Source: Acinetobacter brisouioides
GTDB taxonomy: Bacteria > Pseudomonadota > Gammaproteobacteria > Pseudomonadales > Moraxellaceae
DNA length: 64,000 nt
Direction: 5' to 3'
Assembly (NCBI RefSeq): GCF_004331075.1
Contig: NZ_SJNX01000001.1
Coordinates: 124,001 to 188,000 of the forward strand
Of this stretch, positions 1-7,452 are shown one piece after another. Position 1 is the stretch's first letter. Each line of letters starts with the position of its first letter. A model generated the notes under the pieces. That model saw only the letters and a list, made by a program, of their open reading frames with translations, searched no databases and had not been told where the DNA came from. A program made the position numbers and the translations under genes.

Positions 1-29
1 GCCCCTTATGGGCATGCTTACCTATTGCA

Positions 30-60
30 ATAATGTACCTTTTTTTAGGTACATGTCAAT
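30..60 (-). promoter_or_regulatory. Possible leftward promoter with a palindromic operator
   Basis: On the minus strand TTGACA is followed, 18 bases later, by CATTAT. Within and beside that spacer lies a perfect 8-bp inverted repeat (ATGTACCT and AGGTACAT around a T-rich loop). A palindrome inside a promoter spacer is a common repressor site, but no T-tract follows the stem, so a terminator is less likely. It would drive a gene to the left, outside this window. This is inference from motif spacing only. Confidence 0.3.
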
Positions 61-70
61 ATTTAGGCGT

Positions 71-346
71 TTACTCTGAAATTTGATCTTTGATTGAATC
101 ATAATTCTCTTGCAATCGTTGAGCGTAATTCGCTGTATCTCGACTATTCTGTTTCAATAGCTCAATAATTTCTAACCACAGCCCAACTGGAATTGGTCTA
201 TCACCTGACAACCACTGTCTAACACGTCTAGGGTCAACATCAACAGCTCGAGCAAAGTCAGTTTGCCAACTTTGCCCAAATAGCAAAGTCCCTGCTAAAC
301 GTAACTGTTCAGGTGTCATACGTTGAGTGTCGTGTAGTTCAGGCAT
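71..346 (-). CDS. Small helix-turn-helix protein of the element
   Basis: This encodes 91 residues from the ATG at 346; a TTG three codons upstream and an ATG at 319 are alternatives. The centre (about residues 25 to 50) reads as a helix-turn-helix: a TDFARAVDVDPRRVRQWL stretch with the polar turn and recognition helix typical of Cro/XRE-like domains, then a predicted helix to the C-terminus. It is probably a DNA-binding regulator. It is the leftmost gene seen in the element and reads leftward like the packaging block. The strongly palindromic AT-rich region just upstream could be its own control region. I do not recognise the exact family. Confidence 0.7.
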   Translation of the reverse strand: MPELHDTQRMTPEQLRLAGTLLFGQSWQTDFARAVDVDPRRVRQWLSGDRPIPVGLWLEIIELLKQNSRDTANYAQRLQENYDSIKDQISE

Positions 347-375
347 ACAGACCAAAGTTCCAAATATAAATACAT

Positions 376-475
376 TTATAAAATTATCGCGTCTGCGATA
401 ATTTTATAAGCAAAATGATAATTTTATTTAGCAAATGCTAAATTTATAAGCAAATTATAGATAAAACTATAATTT
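376..475. repeat. AT-rich cluster of three inverted repeats
   Basis: Three perfect inverted repeats lie in tandem: 15-bp arms at 376-390 and 395-409 around a GTCT loop, 8-bp arms at 426-433 and 436-443, and 9-bp arms at 452-460 and 467-475. An 11-bp direct repeat, TTATAAGCAAA, occurs at 405 and 444. It sits between the 3' end of the HEPN-like gene and the HTH gene. It could be an operator cluster, a recombination or replication site, or an RNA structure; the sequence alone does not decide. Confidence 0.6.
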
Positions 476-505
476 TTATTGGTAAATATTTATATCTGTT
501 TATAA

Positions 506-527
506 AAAAGCACCCTAAGATGCTTTA
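506..527 (-). terminator. Weak intrinsic terminator after the HEPN-like gene
   Basis: On the minus strand a short AAGCA/TGCTT stem is followed by a run of T residues. It begins at the stop codon of the gene ending at 525. The stem is short, so termination may be inefficient. Confidence 0.4.
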
Positions 528-1904
528 TTCATCACCATATTGCATATCTCTAAATGCTATATCATCATCTTTGCCTTTATATCTACATAGTCTATTTACT
601 AATTCCAAAAGAACCCATCTTGCAACTTCTGCCAATCTATTTCTATCAACCCCAAATTCAAAGGATTCCAACATATTCTTTAATGTGCCATGTAATATTC
701 TAGACCGCCCTTCTTCATAAAATCGCTTAACAAAAGAATGTACAGTTACTGGTTCAAGCCCATCTTTATCAAAAAGGATATATTCATCTTTACAATTATA
801 GATATTACAAAGTAATTCTTTGATACCCACAGATTTACCACTAGAACTTAATGTATCTAAACAACTAGCAAGCTTTGCTACAGCAATTGCGTCATTTGAT
901 TCTCTCATTCCTTCCGCATACCAATTAAGAGCAAAGCACCATCTACTAACTAAATTTGGGCAACTCACATATGCTGGATCAACTAACCCCCTTATTACAA
1001 AGGAATATGGAAACTGCATTCGTAATATTTTTTGATCAATATCTTCATATTGCACTTCATCTAACGGTGGCAGAAATACTTTACTCAAACCAGATGATGG
1101 TAAATTTAAATAACCATTTGTTACGGTAAAATCACCATATTTTAAAGATGGCAATCTTTCCAATTGAAGTACATTGTTATAAAAAAAACGCTGACCTCCC
1201 AAAAGTAGAGAAATCATATCAAGTGCCGTTTTGCATATTTGTTTTGCTAATTTTTCAGAAAGCCTTTCTTCATAACCAATTATCTCAATTGAAATCATTG
1301 AATTTGAGTTTTTAACTGTGCGGTACACAGCTTCAGCAAGACCATCAATTTCATTTTCAGGTAATTTTTTCTGTAAACACTCAACAACATCAGTCTTCCA
1401 ATTTTCATTATTTCTTGAAGATGAATACATCTTCTTAATTTCAGGGGAAAAATCTACTGTATTCAACCAATCTGTAATACTAGATATTTTGACATCACCT
1501 AAATTAATTGGTTTTTTTGTATTAAAATCTAGTGTAGATGCAGGGAAATGATAAATTCTATTTTGTAGTTGATTGAAATGTGCCTCAACTTCTGACTTAA
1601 TGAGCCTAATATTTACTTTAGGATTTTCATTTGAAAAATCTTTGTCAGTTATAATATTTACTATTTTGTTAATAACAATCTGTCTAAACACGCTTGATTC
1701 AACTTTATCTTTTTTATCACAATTTTTATAGATGATTGATGAAAAATCAGTAAAAAGCTGAGATGCTCTTTTACCATAAACAAGATGATGACCATTATCT
1801 GAACTAGTCATACCCATAAAATTATTTTGAAAGTCAAAACCCTCATTTGAGTTATCTTTTTCTAATTCTTCTATAAGTTCATTAAACATCTCTTTCAATT
1901 TCAT
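525..1904 (-). CDS. 459-aa protein with a C-terminal HEPN-like motif, possible anti-phage protein
   Basis: I do not recognise the full-length family. The last third is helical and contains RSRILHG at residues 400-406 inside a YEEGRSRILHG context, which resembles the R-x4-H catalytic motif of HEPN ribonucleases of the ApeA-like type. The N-terminal 390 residues have no motif I can name. The gene is visibly more AT-rich than the head genes next to it, and it lies at the outer end of the element behind the packaging block, where satellites and prophages often carry accessory defence genes. A TATAAT hexamer lies only 4 bases before the ATG, so the mRNA may be nearly leaderless or the start may lie slightly downstream (residue 6). 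An abortive-infection RNase role is inference. Confidence 0.65.
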   Translation of the reverse strand: MKLKEMFNELIEELEKDNSNEGFDFQNNFMGMTSSDNGHHLVYGKRASQLFTDFSSIIYKNCDKKDKVESSVFRQIVINKIVNIITDKDFSNENPKVNIRLIKSEVEAHFNQLQNRIYHFPASTLDFNTKKPINLGDVKISSITDWLNTVDFSPEIKKMYSSSRNNENWKTDVVECLQKKLPENEIDGLAEAVYRTVKNSNSMISIEIIGYEERLSEKLAKQICKTALDMISLLLGGQRFFYNNVLQLERLPSLKYGDFTVTNGYLNLPSSGLSKVFLPPLDEVQYEDIDQKILRMQFPYSFVIRGLVDPAYVSCPNLVSRWCFALNWYAEGMRESNDAIAVAKLASCLDTLSSSGKSVGIKELLCNIYNCKDEYILFDKDGLEPVTVHSFVKRFYEEGRSRILHGTLKNMLESFEFGVDRNRLAEVARWVLLELVNRLCRYKGKDDDIAFRDMQYGDE

Positions 1905-1987
1905 ATAAATTATACACTTGGAGCTAAAATCAAATTTATAGCATATTTAAATTACCAATTCACATATCAAAGTTTCATTTGACCACC

Positions 1988-2122
1988 CTACCGAATCACT
2001 TCAACCAACTTTGCAACTGAAGCGATAATCGGAGCTAAGGCAAACAACGCCACAACAAATAAAACCCAGTAGCAAAATACCCTTACAGATTTATGGACTT
2101 GCAGAAGTTCGAGTGCTTTCAC
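1988..2122 (-). CDS. Small single-pass membrane protein (44 aa, GTG start)
   Basis: A GTG-initiated frame of 44 codons has GGAG 8 bases upstream. It encodes a basic N-terminus, one hydrophobic helix (about residues 15-37) and a short charged tail. It lies in the gap between the head operon terminators and the HEPN-like gene and is transcribed leftward. Size and topology would suit a holin-like or signalling peptide, but nothing specific identifies it. An overlapping ATG frame starting slightly upstream stops after a dozen codons, so the GTG frame is preferred. Confidence 0.45.
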   Translation of the reverse strand: MKALELLQVHKSVRVFCYWVLFVVALFALAPIIASVAKLVEVIR

Positions 2123-2187
2123 TATCCATTCTCCAATGTTAAAATTCACTTATGGTTTTCCTCTTAATTGTGCTAAGTGGTGAACAC

Positions 2188-2220
2188 AAAAAAGCCAAGA
2201 ACTGCAATTCTTGGCTTTTT
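2188..2220. terminator. Bidirectional intrinsic terminator
   Basis: A 13-bp stem (AAAAAGCCAAGAA and TTCTTGGCTTTTT) encloses a six-base loop, with A and T tracts on both sides. It separates the head/packaging block from the accessory genes to its left. Confidence 0.8.
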
Positions 2221-2233
2221 GCTTTTGATATAA

Positions 2234-2256
2234 AAAAACCTCGCCATTGCGAGGTC
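2234..2256 (-). terminator. Terminator of the head-gene operon
   Basis: On the minus strand ACCTCGC, ATGG and GCGAGGT form a hairpin followed by seven T residues. It lies just after the stop codon of the DUF3168 gene, so leftward transcription of the structural operon ends here. Confidence 0.8.
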
Positions 2257-2272
2257 TGTCTTTCTTCTAAAC

Positions 2273-2644
2273 TTACCGATTCACATGCCAACTGACATCA
2301 AAACTGTAATGCGGCATGCCCGTCACAGGGTCTTTATCTTGGTTGCCATAGCGAGTGACATAACACTCTGTCTCAATCGCATTTCGCACCGCCTTGGCAA
2401 CGCCACTCACCACATCATCATCTGTGGCATACACATCAATCTGCACATCCACACGGTCACAACTTGGGACATCATCAAGCTCATTGTATGAATCACCACC
2501 CACAATTTGCCATGTCACATACGGCGGTTGCGGATTGTCAGGGGCAAGTCCGAAACTGTATGCACGCAAAATTCCATTACTCTCAAGCAAGGAAACTACG
2601 GCAGTATTGGCTTTGAGTACCGAAAAAATAGGCAAATCAATCAT
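2273..2644 (-). CDS. DUF3168 head-tail joining / tail-completion protein
   Basis: The 123-aa product fits the DUF3168 family by size and layout: an N-terminal helix (residues 1-25), the PYVTWQIVGG strand, a strand with QIDVYATDDDVV, and a final FDVSWH strand. Family members act at the head-tail interface, as tail-terminator or joining factors in siphophages. It follows the HK97 gp10-like gene with a 4-base overlap. In a complete siphophage the next gene is usually the major tail tube protein; here the operon stops at a terminator. This is the last structural gene seen. Confidence 0.8.
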   Translation of the reverse strand: MIDLPIFSVLKANTAVVSLLESNGILRAYSFGLAPDNPQPPYVTWQIVGGDSYNELDDVPSCDRVDVQIDVYATDDDVVSGVAKAVRNAIETECYVTRYGNQDKDPVTGMPHYSFDVSWHVNR

Positions 2645-3105
2645 GATAAGCCTCCTAAAATGATATTAATTTCTGCAGAGAATACAGAAACAAACTTGTC
2701 GGTAATCTGCCCCACATTTTTAGACAATGCAGGACGCATAAAGGGTTGCGCTGCAATTTCACTGGTCCCAAACTCGATATAACGCCAATACGTGGTAATG
2801 CCACCTGGTAAACCTGATAAAGCAGTTTTATCCGTATATTTATTCTGTGCAGCCCCACCACGTACACCGACTCGCATACGGATTTCATTGGAATTACCGG
2901 TTTTACCTGTCTGAGTGACAATGTTCTTCCAGATTTTCTCTTTGGTAATCGGGTCATCCAGCGCCTTGGCATTGGCACGTGCAGCATCACGGGCAATGTT
3001 CATGGCTTGCCGTGCCGCCTTTCGCGTAATCCGTTTAATGGTACTTTTCTTGCCAATGGCACGAAGTTTCTGCTGTAACTGCTCTAAACCTTGGATACGT
3101 GCCAT
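2641..3105 (-). CDS. HK97 gp10-like head-tail connector
   Basis: This encodes 154 residues from the ATG at 3105, which has GAGG 6 bases upstream; an in-frame ATG 13 codons earlier would overlap the preceding gene and has no better site. The N-terminus (MARIQGLEQLQQKL) followed by a basic Arg/Ala helix and a C-terminal YIEFGTS...QPFMRPAL segment is characteristic of the HK97 gp10/neck family. The protein joins the filled head to a tail. It overlaps the DUF3168 gene, so the two are probably co-translated. Confidence 0.85.
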   Translation of the reverse strand: MARIQGLEQLQQKLRAIGKKSTIKRITRKAARQAMNIARDAARANAKALDDPITKEKIWKNIVTQTGKTGNSNEIRMRVGVRGGAAQNKYTDKTALSGLPGGITTYWRYIEFGTSEIAAQPFMRPALSKNVGQITDKFVSVFSAEINIILGGLS

Positions 3106-3112
3106 AAGCACC

Positions 3113-3469
3113 TCACGGATTCCACACTTTTTCCCCTGTTGCAAGGTTCAAGGTCAAATATTCACGGCGACTATCAGAGTCTGCCATCGGGTTACCATCA
3201 ATACGATAGTAATAGCCCTCAAACTTCACCCGCATCGAGGAGGTAATTTTCTTGGCGGTTTGGCTATAACGAATCTTTGCCCGCGCCTGAATCGTACTTT
3301 GAGCTGCCTTGGCTGCAATCTGATCTTTGGTAGAAAGATCGGTGACCTCTGCCCAAAGCGTTGCAAGGTCTTTCCACTGACTGATTTGCTTGCCTGTTCT
3401 AGGGTCTTGCCCTGCCACTTCTTCATATTGGATGGTGATGCGGTGTTTTAAGTTCGATGCTTTCATCAA
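3113..3469 (-). CDS. Phage head closure / head-tail adaptor (SPP1 gp16-like)
   Basis: The 118-aa protein has the small beta-barrel pattern of the Phage_H_T_join family: LKHRITIQ near the start, then WKDLATLWAEV and FEGYYYRIDGNP. It closes the portal channel after packaging and forms part of the docking surface for a tail. It lies between the connector gene and the gp10-like gene with gaps of a few bases. The position in the order portal, connector, closure, gp10, DUF3168 supports the call. Confidence 0.85.
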   Translation of the reverse strand: MMKASNLKHRITIQYEEVAGQDPRTGKQISQWKDLATLWAEVTDLSTKDQIAAKAAQSTIQARAKIRYSQTAKKITSSMRVKFEGYYYRIDGNPMADSDSRREYLTLNLATGEKVWNP

Positions 3470-3474
3470 TCACC

Positions 3475-3786
3475 TCACACCACAGTCGGACTACGAAATG
3501 GATAGAGCAAAGCCCTCACAGGTGGCGGCAAGTAGTTACCATCACTAGGCATTTCCCCCTCAATATTGCGGTAATTGTCGTAATAACCACACAATAACAA
3601 GACTGCCTGTGTGAATTGCGCTGGGTATGTCATCATCCCCGTGTTTGCATCTGCGGAAAATGTATCTGTAACATAAGAAAAAACCGCAGATTCTGCGGCT
3701 TGTCGGTAGACATCTAAAAGTTCATCTTGATCATCCGAGTCATAACGTAAATGCTGTTTAACCAGTTCTAAGGTTGTAATTGCCAT
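3475..3786 (-). CDS. Head-tail connector, gp6-like
   Basis: This is 103 aa from the ATG at 3786, which shares one base with the portal stop codon (TAATG), so translational coupling is likely. The helical sequence (LELVKQHLRYD..DQDELLDVYRQAAESAV) and the C-terminal PPPVRALLYPFR are typical of the phage gp6-like connector family that forms a ring under the portal. A seven-codon upstream extension is possible but lacks support. Confidence 0.85.
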   Translation of the reverse strand: MAITTLELVKQHLRYDSDDQDELLDVYRQAAESAVFSYVTDTFSADANTGMMTYPAQFTQAVLLLCGYYDNYRNIEGEMPSDGNYLPPPVRALLYPFRSPTVV

Positions 3787-5222
3787 TATTTCGCCCCTTT
3801 TACACACAACTTGAATGATTCATGACTAAATTCTCCCTGATGGTCCTTTTCACAGTGCCAAAGTGAGCCTTTAAAGGTCACAAATATGCCTTTTTTATAG
3901 CTTTCCTCATCCGAAAATACGCCTTGATATAAGGTTTCAAAGGACTTATTTGCATCAGTTTGTGGTGCTGGTATATTGGATGAACTTGTACTAAAAGGAT
4001 CATCTTTCGCATCACGTTTGGCCAAAGCTTCCAGTGAGTAGTTTTGCTGCTGAATTAGTGGAGAATCCCCACCTTTGACAGGCAAATAACCCAGTTTCTG
4101 ACGTGCTTCATTGGGTGAGAAGATCCCTGCGCCAATCCCTTCTTTGTAATAGGCAATCTTGCTCGATGAATCCATGCGAATCAGTACATCAAGATCAAGA
4201 AAAGCTTCCACGCCTAAATCAACCAAACCCAATCCATCATCTAGCAGGTTTTCACGGGCTTCGATGTAAGACTGCAAACAATCTGAATAATAGATTTCGT
4301 TCAGATCGGAAACCTTAGTTGCTCCCTGAACTTCAGTAATCCCAATTTTAAATGGTGGAACATTAAAAGCCGTACAGACGATACGCGCCGTGTTTAACTG
4401 CTCAACCAGCTGGCTGTCGGTAGCTTTCATCCCAATGCTGGTATATTTCGCCCCATCCGATAATAAGCCTGTCTTACCAACATTCGCCCCACCATAATTG
4501 GCATCCCATTTGGTTTTAATATCCTTTGCTTTATCCGCATCTACTGCACCAGGTACTTCAATAACACCGCCTGGTCTCGATCCATTCGCAAAGAAATTTT
4601 TGGAATTTCGTAAAATCGAAATGCCCTGCTCCGAAGCCAAAGCACATGCCATGATTGGGGTTAAGCCCACTAGTGGATGATAAAGGGCATTAATACGGTC
4701 ATGGATAATTTCAGACGCTGGGATAATCACATTTTCAGTTTGAGTCAGCCGATCATTACTCAACTGGTAAAACACATTGCCGTTATCGTCTACCAAAGTT
4801 GTGACCAAATCAGGATTTAGAATCACAAGTCGATAGATTTCACCAAAAGCATCCTTCACCTTGAACACATAAGTATTACCCCGTAACAGCAGGCTTTGTG
4901 TCCATTGCTCATTGAATTGCTGCCAGTTCTGGTAATGGTTTGGCTTTTTAAAGACCCGAATCAGTTGTTTTGGGGTCAATGCATCCACCAAAACACCCTG
5001 CTGTTTCTTCTTCAGCATAATCGGCATCTTGCCAATATCTTTAGAAATTAGACCAACACAGGCAAATACTGCATAAAATGCGGTCATATCCTCACGGGTA
5101 ATTTCTTTATTTTGCTGCCAAGCCCCTGAAAATGGCTCTTGCACAAAAAAACTATTCCAAGTTCCTGCATTTCGGGCAGTTTGGTAGCTTTTTCGTTTGA
5201 ATAACTGATCAAAAATGCCCAT
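3786..5222 (-). CDS. Phage portal protein, HK97 family
   Basis: The 478-aa portal forms the dodecameric DNA channel at one capsid vertex. Family-typical features include the early FYAVFACVGLISKDIGKMP segment (about residues 47-66), a central LVGLTPIMACALASEQG helix, and the NEARQKLGYLP motif near residue 380. After the usual portal end there is an extra segment of about 50 residues (YKKGIFVTFKGSLWHC and FKLCVKGAK). It resembles the small tryptophan-containing beta modules found at the ends of some phage structural proteins. It follows the capsid gene and a small ORF, an order unlike classic HK97, where the portal precedes the protease. Confidence 0.9.
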   Translation of the reverse strand: MGIFDQLFKRKSYQTARNAGTWNSFFVQEPFSGAWQQNKEITREDMTAFYAVFACVGLISKDIGKMPIMLKKKQQGVLVDALTPKQLIRVFKKPNHYQNWQQFNEQWTQSLLLRGNTYVFKVKDAFGEIYRLVILNPDLVTTLVDDNGNVFYQLSNDRLTQTENVIIPASEIIHDRINALYHPLVGLTPIMACALASEQGISILRNSKNFFANGSRPGGVIEVPGAVDADKAKDIKTKWDANYGGANVGKTGLLSDGAKYTSIGMKATDSQLVEQLNTARIVCTAFNVPPFKIGITEVQGATKVSDLNEIYYSDCLQSYIEARENLLDDGLGLVDLGVEAFLDLDVLIRMDSSSKIAYYKEGIGAGIFSPNEARQKLGYLPVKGGDSPLIQQQNYSLEALAKRDAKDDPFSTSSSNIPAPQTDANKSFETLYQGVFSDEESYKKGIFVTFKGSLWHCEKDHQGEFSHESFKLCVKGAK

Positions 5223-5233
5223 TTTTACCGCCT

Positions 5234-5401
5234 TTATTTACTTGGGTTCTCTTCTTTTTTGGCTTTAGAAGATGCTTTTTTAGGTTCATCACATGGCTTT
5301 GCAACCCCTGTTTTAATCAAAACATTGGCAGCAAAATCCTCAACATCTTTGACATCACCCACATTGGCATCATGCATCACTTTTAAGTATTCAATTTTCA
5401 T
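5234..5401 (-). CDS. Small phage protein between capsid and portal genes (55 aa)
   Basis: A 55-codon frame with GGGAG upstream of a double ATG. It begins MKIEYLKVMHDANVGDV and ends in a lysine/glutamate-rich tail (KKASSKAKKEENPSK). Similar small proteins sit next to capsid or portal genes in many HK97-type head modules; their function is mostly unknown. The gene fills the gap between the major capsid gene and the portal gene and is co-directional with both. Confidence 0.65.
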   Translation of the reverse strand: MKIEYLKVMHDANVGDVKDVEDFAANVLIKTGVAKPCDEPKKASSKAKKEENPSK

Positions 5402-5490
5402 CATTGCTCCCATAGCTCAACAATCAATTTTCATTGCTCAGATATGAAAACAGCCCCAATTAAGGAGCTGTTTTGATCTACTTACGTGGC

Positions 5491-6813
5491 TTAGTACTGA
5501 ATATAAGCACTGGCAATCGCACGGCGTTTTGCCCATGTAATGAACTTTTCAACACGGATGGCAAACTCATTGTTCTGCCATAAGTTGTATGTGGTTGTGC
5601 CATCTACCAAGGTGGCTTGGTCGCTATATGACACATCAACCCCACCATCTTGAGCAACCAAGATTTCGCTCATTTTCACCAATTCAATTTTGGAACCGAC
5701 TGCTTGAGAGGTAATTACAGGAATACCCAACAAGCTACGTGCTGCACCTGCAAATGACATCCCTGTGAAGTAGGTGTTGCCCAAAGCATCACGAAGTAAA
5801 GCCAATTGCATGGCACGAGTTTCAGACATGAGGAAATATGCGTTGTCTGTCGATAGATTAGCTTCCACAAAAATTGTGATCAGGCTCATTAAGTCCTTTT
5901 CATAGTCTGCTGCCGTTGTTCCAGAGCTTGGCACAGCAGTTACACCATTTAAAATGCCTGCTGGAACAACATCCGTACCCGCACCTGCACCCAAGAATGT
6001 GTTATCGACCAGTTCAGCCGATGCTGCGATCAAATCATCCAAAACCAATTTATCAATTGCAGGGTCTGCACGGCGCAATAGCTCTTGTGTATAGACCGTA
6101 ATCGCAGCAAGTTTATGCTCTTTGATTTCAACACTTTCAAATGTCGGATTGGTTAACGGTTTAGGCTGAGACTCACCCACCCATGCAGCCGTGCCACCTG
6201 TTGCCTGACCTTTGATTTTTACGTTAAATGGTACTGAGCGATAGCCTTTTAACTTGTCAAACACTGTGGCATTACGCAGCAGTTCGATAAAGTCCCCTGT
6301 ATAAGTACTGGTTTCAACCAATGGTGCACCAAAGCCTGCATCTGTTGTAGTACCCAGTGTTGCCTTTTCCACAAACTGAATCACACTTTCCCCATAACCC
6401 AAGTTTTTAGCAGCTTGCACAGGAGTAACCATATTGCCTTTTTTAGCTTCATGGGCAGCCAGCATTTTTGCACGCACAAACTGAGCAAATCCGATCCCTT
6501 TAGGCAATGTTTCAATCACAGTGGCAGGTGCAGCAGGATTTGGATCGCCTTCAGCAGATTTTTTTGCCTGCTGAGGATTTTCACCTGCAGCAGGCGTGGC
6601 TGTTTTGGCTGCTTTTTCAATTTCAACAATTTGCGTTTGTACACGAGCAATGTTCTTTTGAATGGCATCAATTTCAGCTTCAAGCTGTTTGATTTCTGCT
6701 TCGGTTGCTTCATCAGGGGTTGTGCCTGCTTCTGCCGATTTGGATAGCGCTGCTTGCATTGCTTGGTTCTTTTCTGACAATGCTTTGAGCAACTTCGCTA
6801 AATATTCTTTCAT
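5491..6813 (-). CDS. Major capsid protein, HK97 fold
   Basis: The 440-aa protein has an N-terminal coiled-coil segment (about residues 1-75) and an Ala/Pro-rich linker to about 105, the usual scaffold-like delta domain removed by the prohead protease. The mature shell domain begins near residue 110 (GIGFAQFVRAKM) and carries the typical AAWVGESQPKP motif and the C-terminal FITWAKRRAIASAYIQY. Its start overlaps the protease stop by 4 bases. Having its own capsid gene, protease and portal means the element can probably build its own head. Confidence 0.92.
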   Translation of the reverse strand: MKEYLAKLLKALSEKNQAMQAALSKSAEAGTTPDEATEAEIKQLEAEIDAIQKNIARVQTQIVEIEKAAKTATPAAGENPQQAKKSAEGDPNPAAPATVIETLPKGIGFAQFVRAKMLAAHEAKKGNMVTPVQAAKNLGYGESVIQFVEKATLGTTTDAGFGAPLVETSTYTGDFIELLRNATVFDKLKGYRSVPFNVKIKGQATGGTAAWVGESQPKPLTNPTFESVEIKEHKLAAITVYTQELLRRADPAIDKLVLDDLIAASAELVDNTFLGAGAGTDVVPAGILNGVTAVPSSGTTAADYEKDLMSLITIFVEANLSTDNAYFLMSETRAMQLALLRDALGNTYFTGMSFAGAARSLLGIPVITSQAVGSKIELVKMSEILVAQDGGVDVSYSDQATLVDGTTTYNLWQNNEFAIRVEKFITWAKRRAIASAYIQY

Positions 6814-7397
6814 AGTTTCACTCCGCCCTTCGTTGGGCTTCCTAATTTGACAACAACATGTTTTTGTTCAGATGCATCGCCATCTGGAACGGTCTGAGGT
6901 TTTTTGCCCAACGCGGCTTGGTGTTCCTCAAATGCTTTGGAGAAGTCTGCTTCGGATTCACGGTTACAAGGAATAGTGACAAGACTCAGTTCGTACCATT
7001 CCCAACGGTTAAACTGCACGCCACCGCCTTTAATCATCTCGGCTTCATCCCAATTCGGGATAAAACCGACCGATAACCCTTTAACCAGTTTGTATTTCAG
7101 TGATTGAAAGGCTTTGTCGACTTCTCGTTTTAAGTCACCATCTTCCTGAATCTCTGGAATATGAATTTCTACTTCAATCCCTGCATCAGTGACTTTGGCA
7201 CTGGTGACATGCCCAATCGATTTGGTGGGGTCATGATGAAAAAGTAATGGCATCGGCAAGGAAAATGACGCACCTGTTGAGACCATAATGTCCTTTACAC
7301 GGTCCTGATTTGGGGTGCTGGCAATTCCACTAAATGTGCGCTTGGCTTCATCGAAATTCTTCATTTCAAAGTCAAAGGCTTTATATAGAGCAGTCAT
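6810..7397 (-). CDS. Prohead protease, HK97 family (peptidase U35)
   Basis: The 195-aa serine protease matures the capsid by cutting the delta domain. Visible family motifs are FSGIASTPNQDRVKD near residue 22, the histidine pair in LLFHHDPTKSIG (54/55), and the catalytic-serine strand LVKGLSVGF (Ser109), followed by the YELSLVTIPCN strand. It lies between terL and the capsid gene and overlaps the latter by 4 bases. The catalytic assignments come from family knowledge. Confidence 0.9.
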   Translation of the reverse strand: MTALYKAFDFEMKNFDEAKRTFSGIASTPNQDRVKDIMVSTGASFSLPMPLLFHHDPTKSIGHVTSAKVTDAGIEVEIHIPEIQEDGDLKREVDKAFQSLKYKLVKGLSVGFIPNWDEAEMIKGGGVQFNRWEWYELSLVTIPCNRESEADFSKAFEEHQAALGKKPQTVPDGDASEQKHVVVKLGSPTKGGVKL

Positions 7398-7452
7398 CGC
7401 TCCTCCAAAAATAAAAAAGCCCGCATAAAGCGAGCTGTAAAATGAAATAAAT

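Noticed and set aside
1..2000. Left attachment site of the element inside the window
   Set aside because: I searched by eye for the tRNA-Val 3' sequence (TGGTAGGCATATCC and its continuation) and found no copy near the left edge.
2285..3451. Long plus-strand frames opposite the head-joining genes
   Set aside because: They lie antisense to strongly recognisable DUF3168, gp10, head-closure and connector genes, have no ribosome sites and no plausible protein character.
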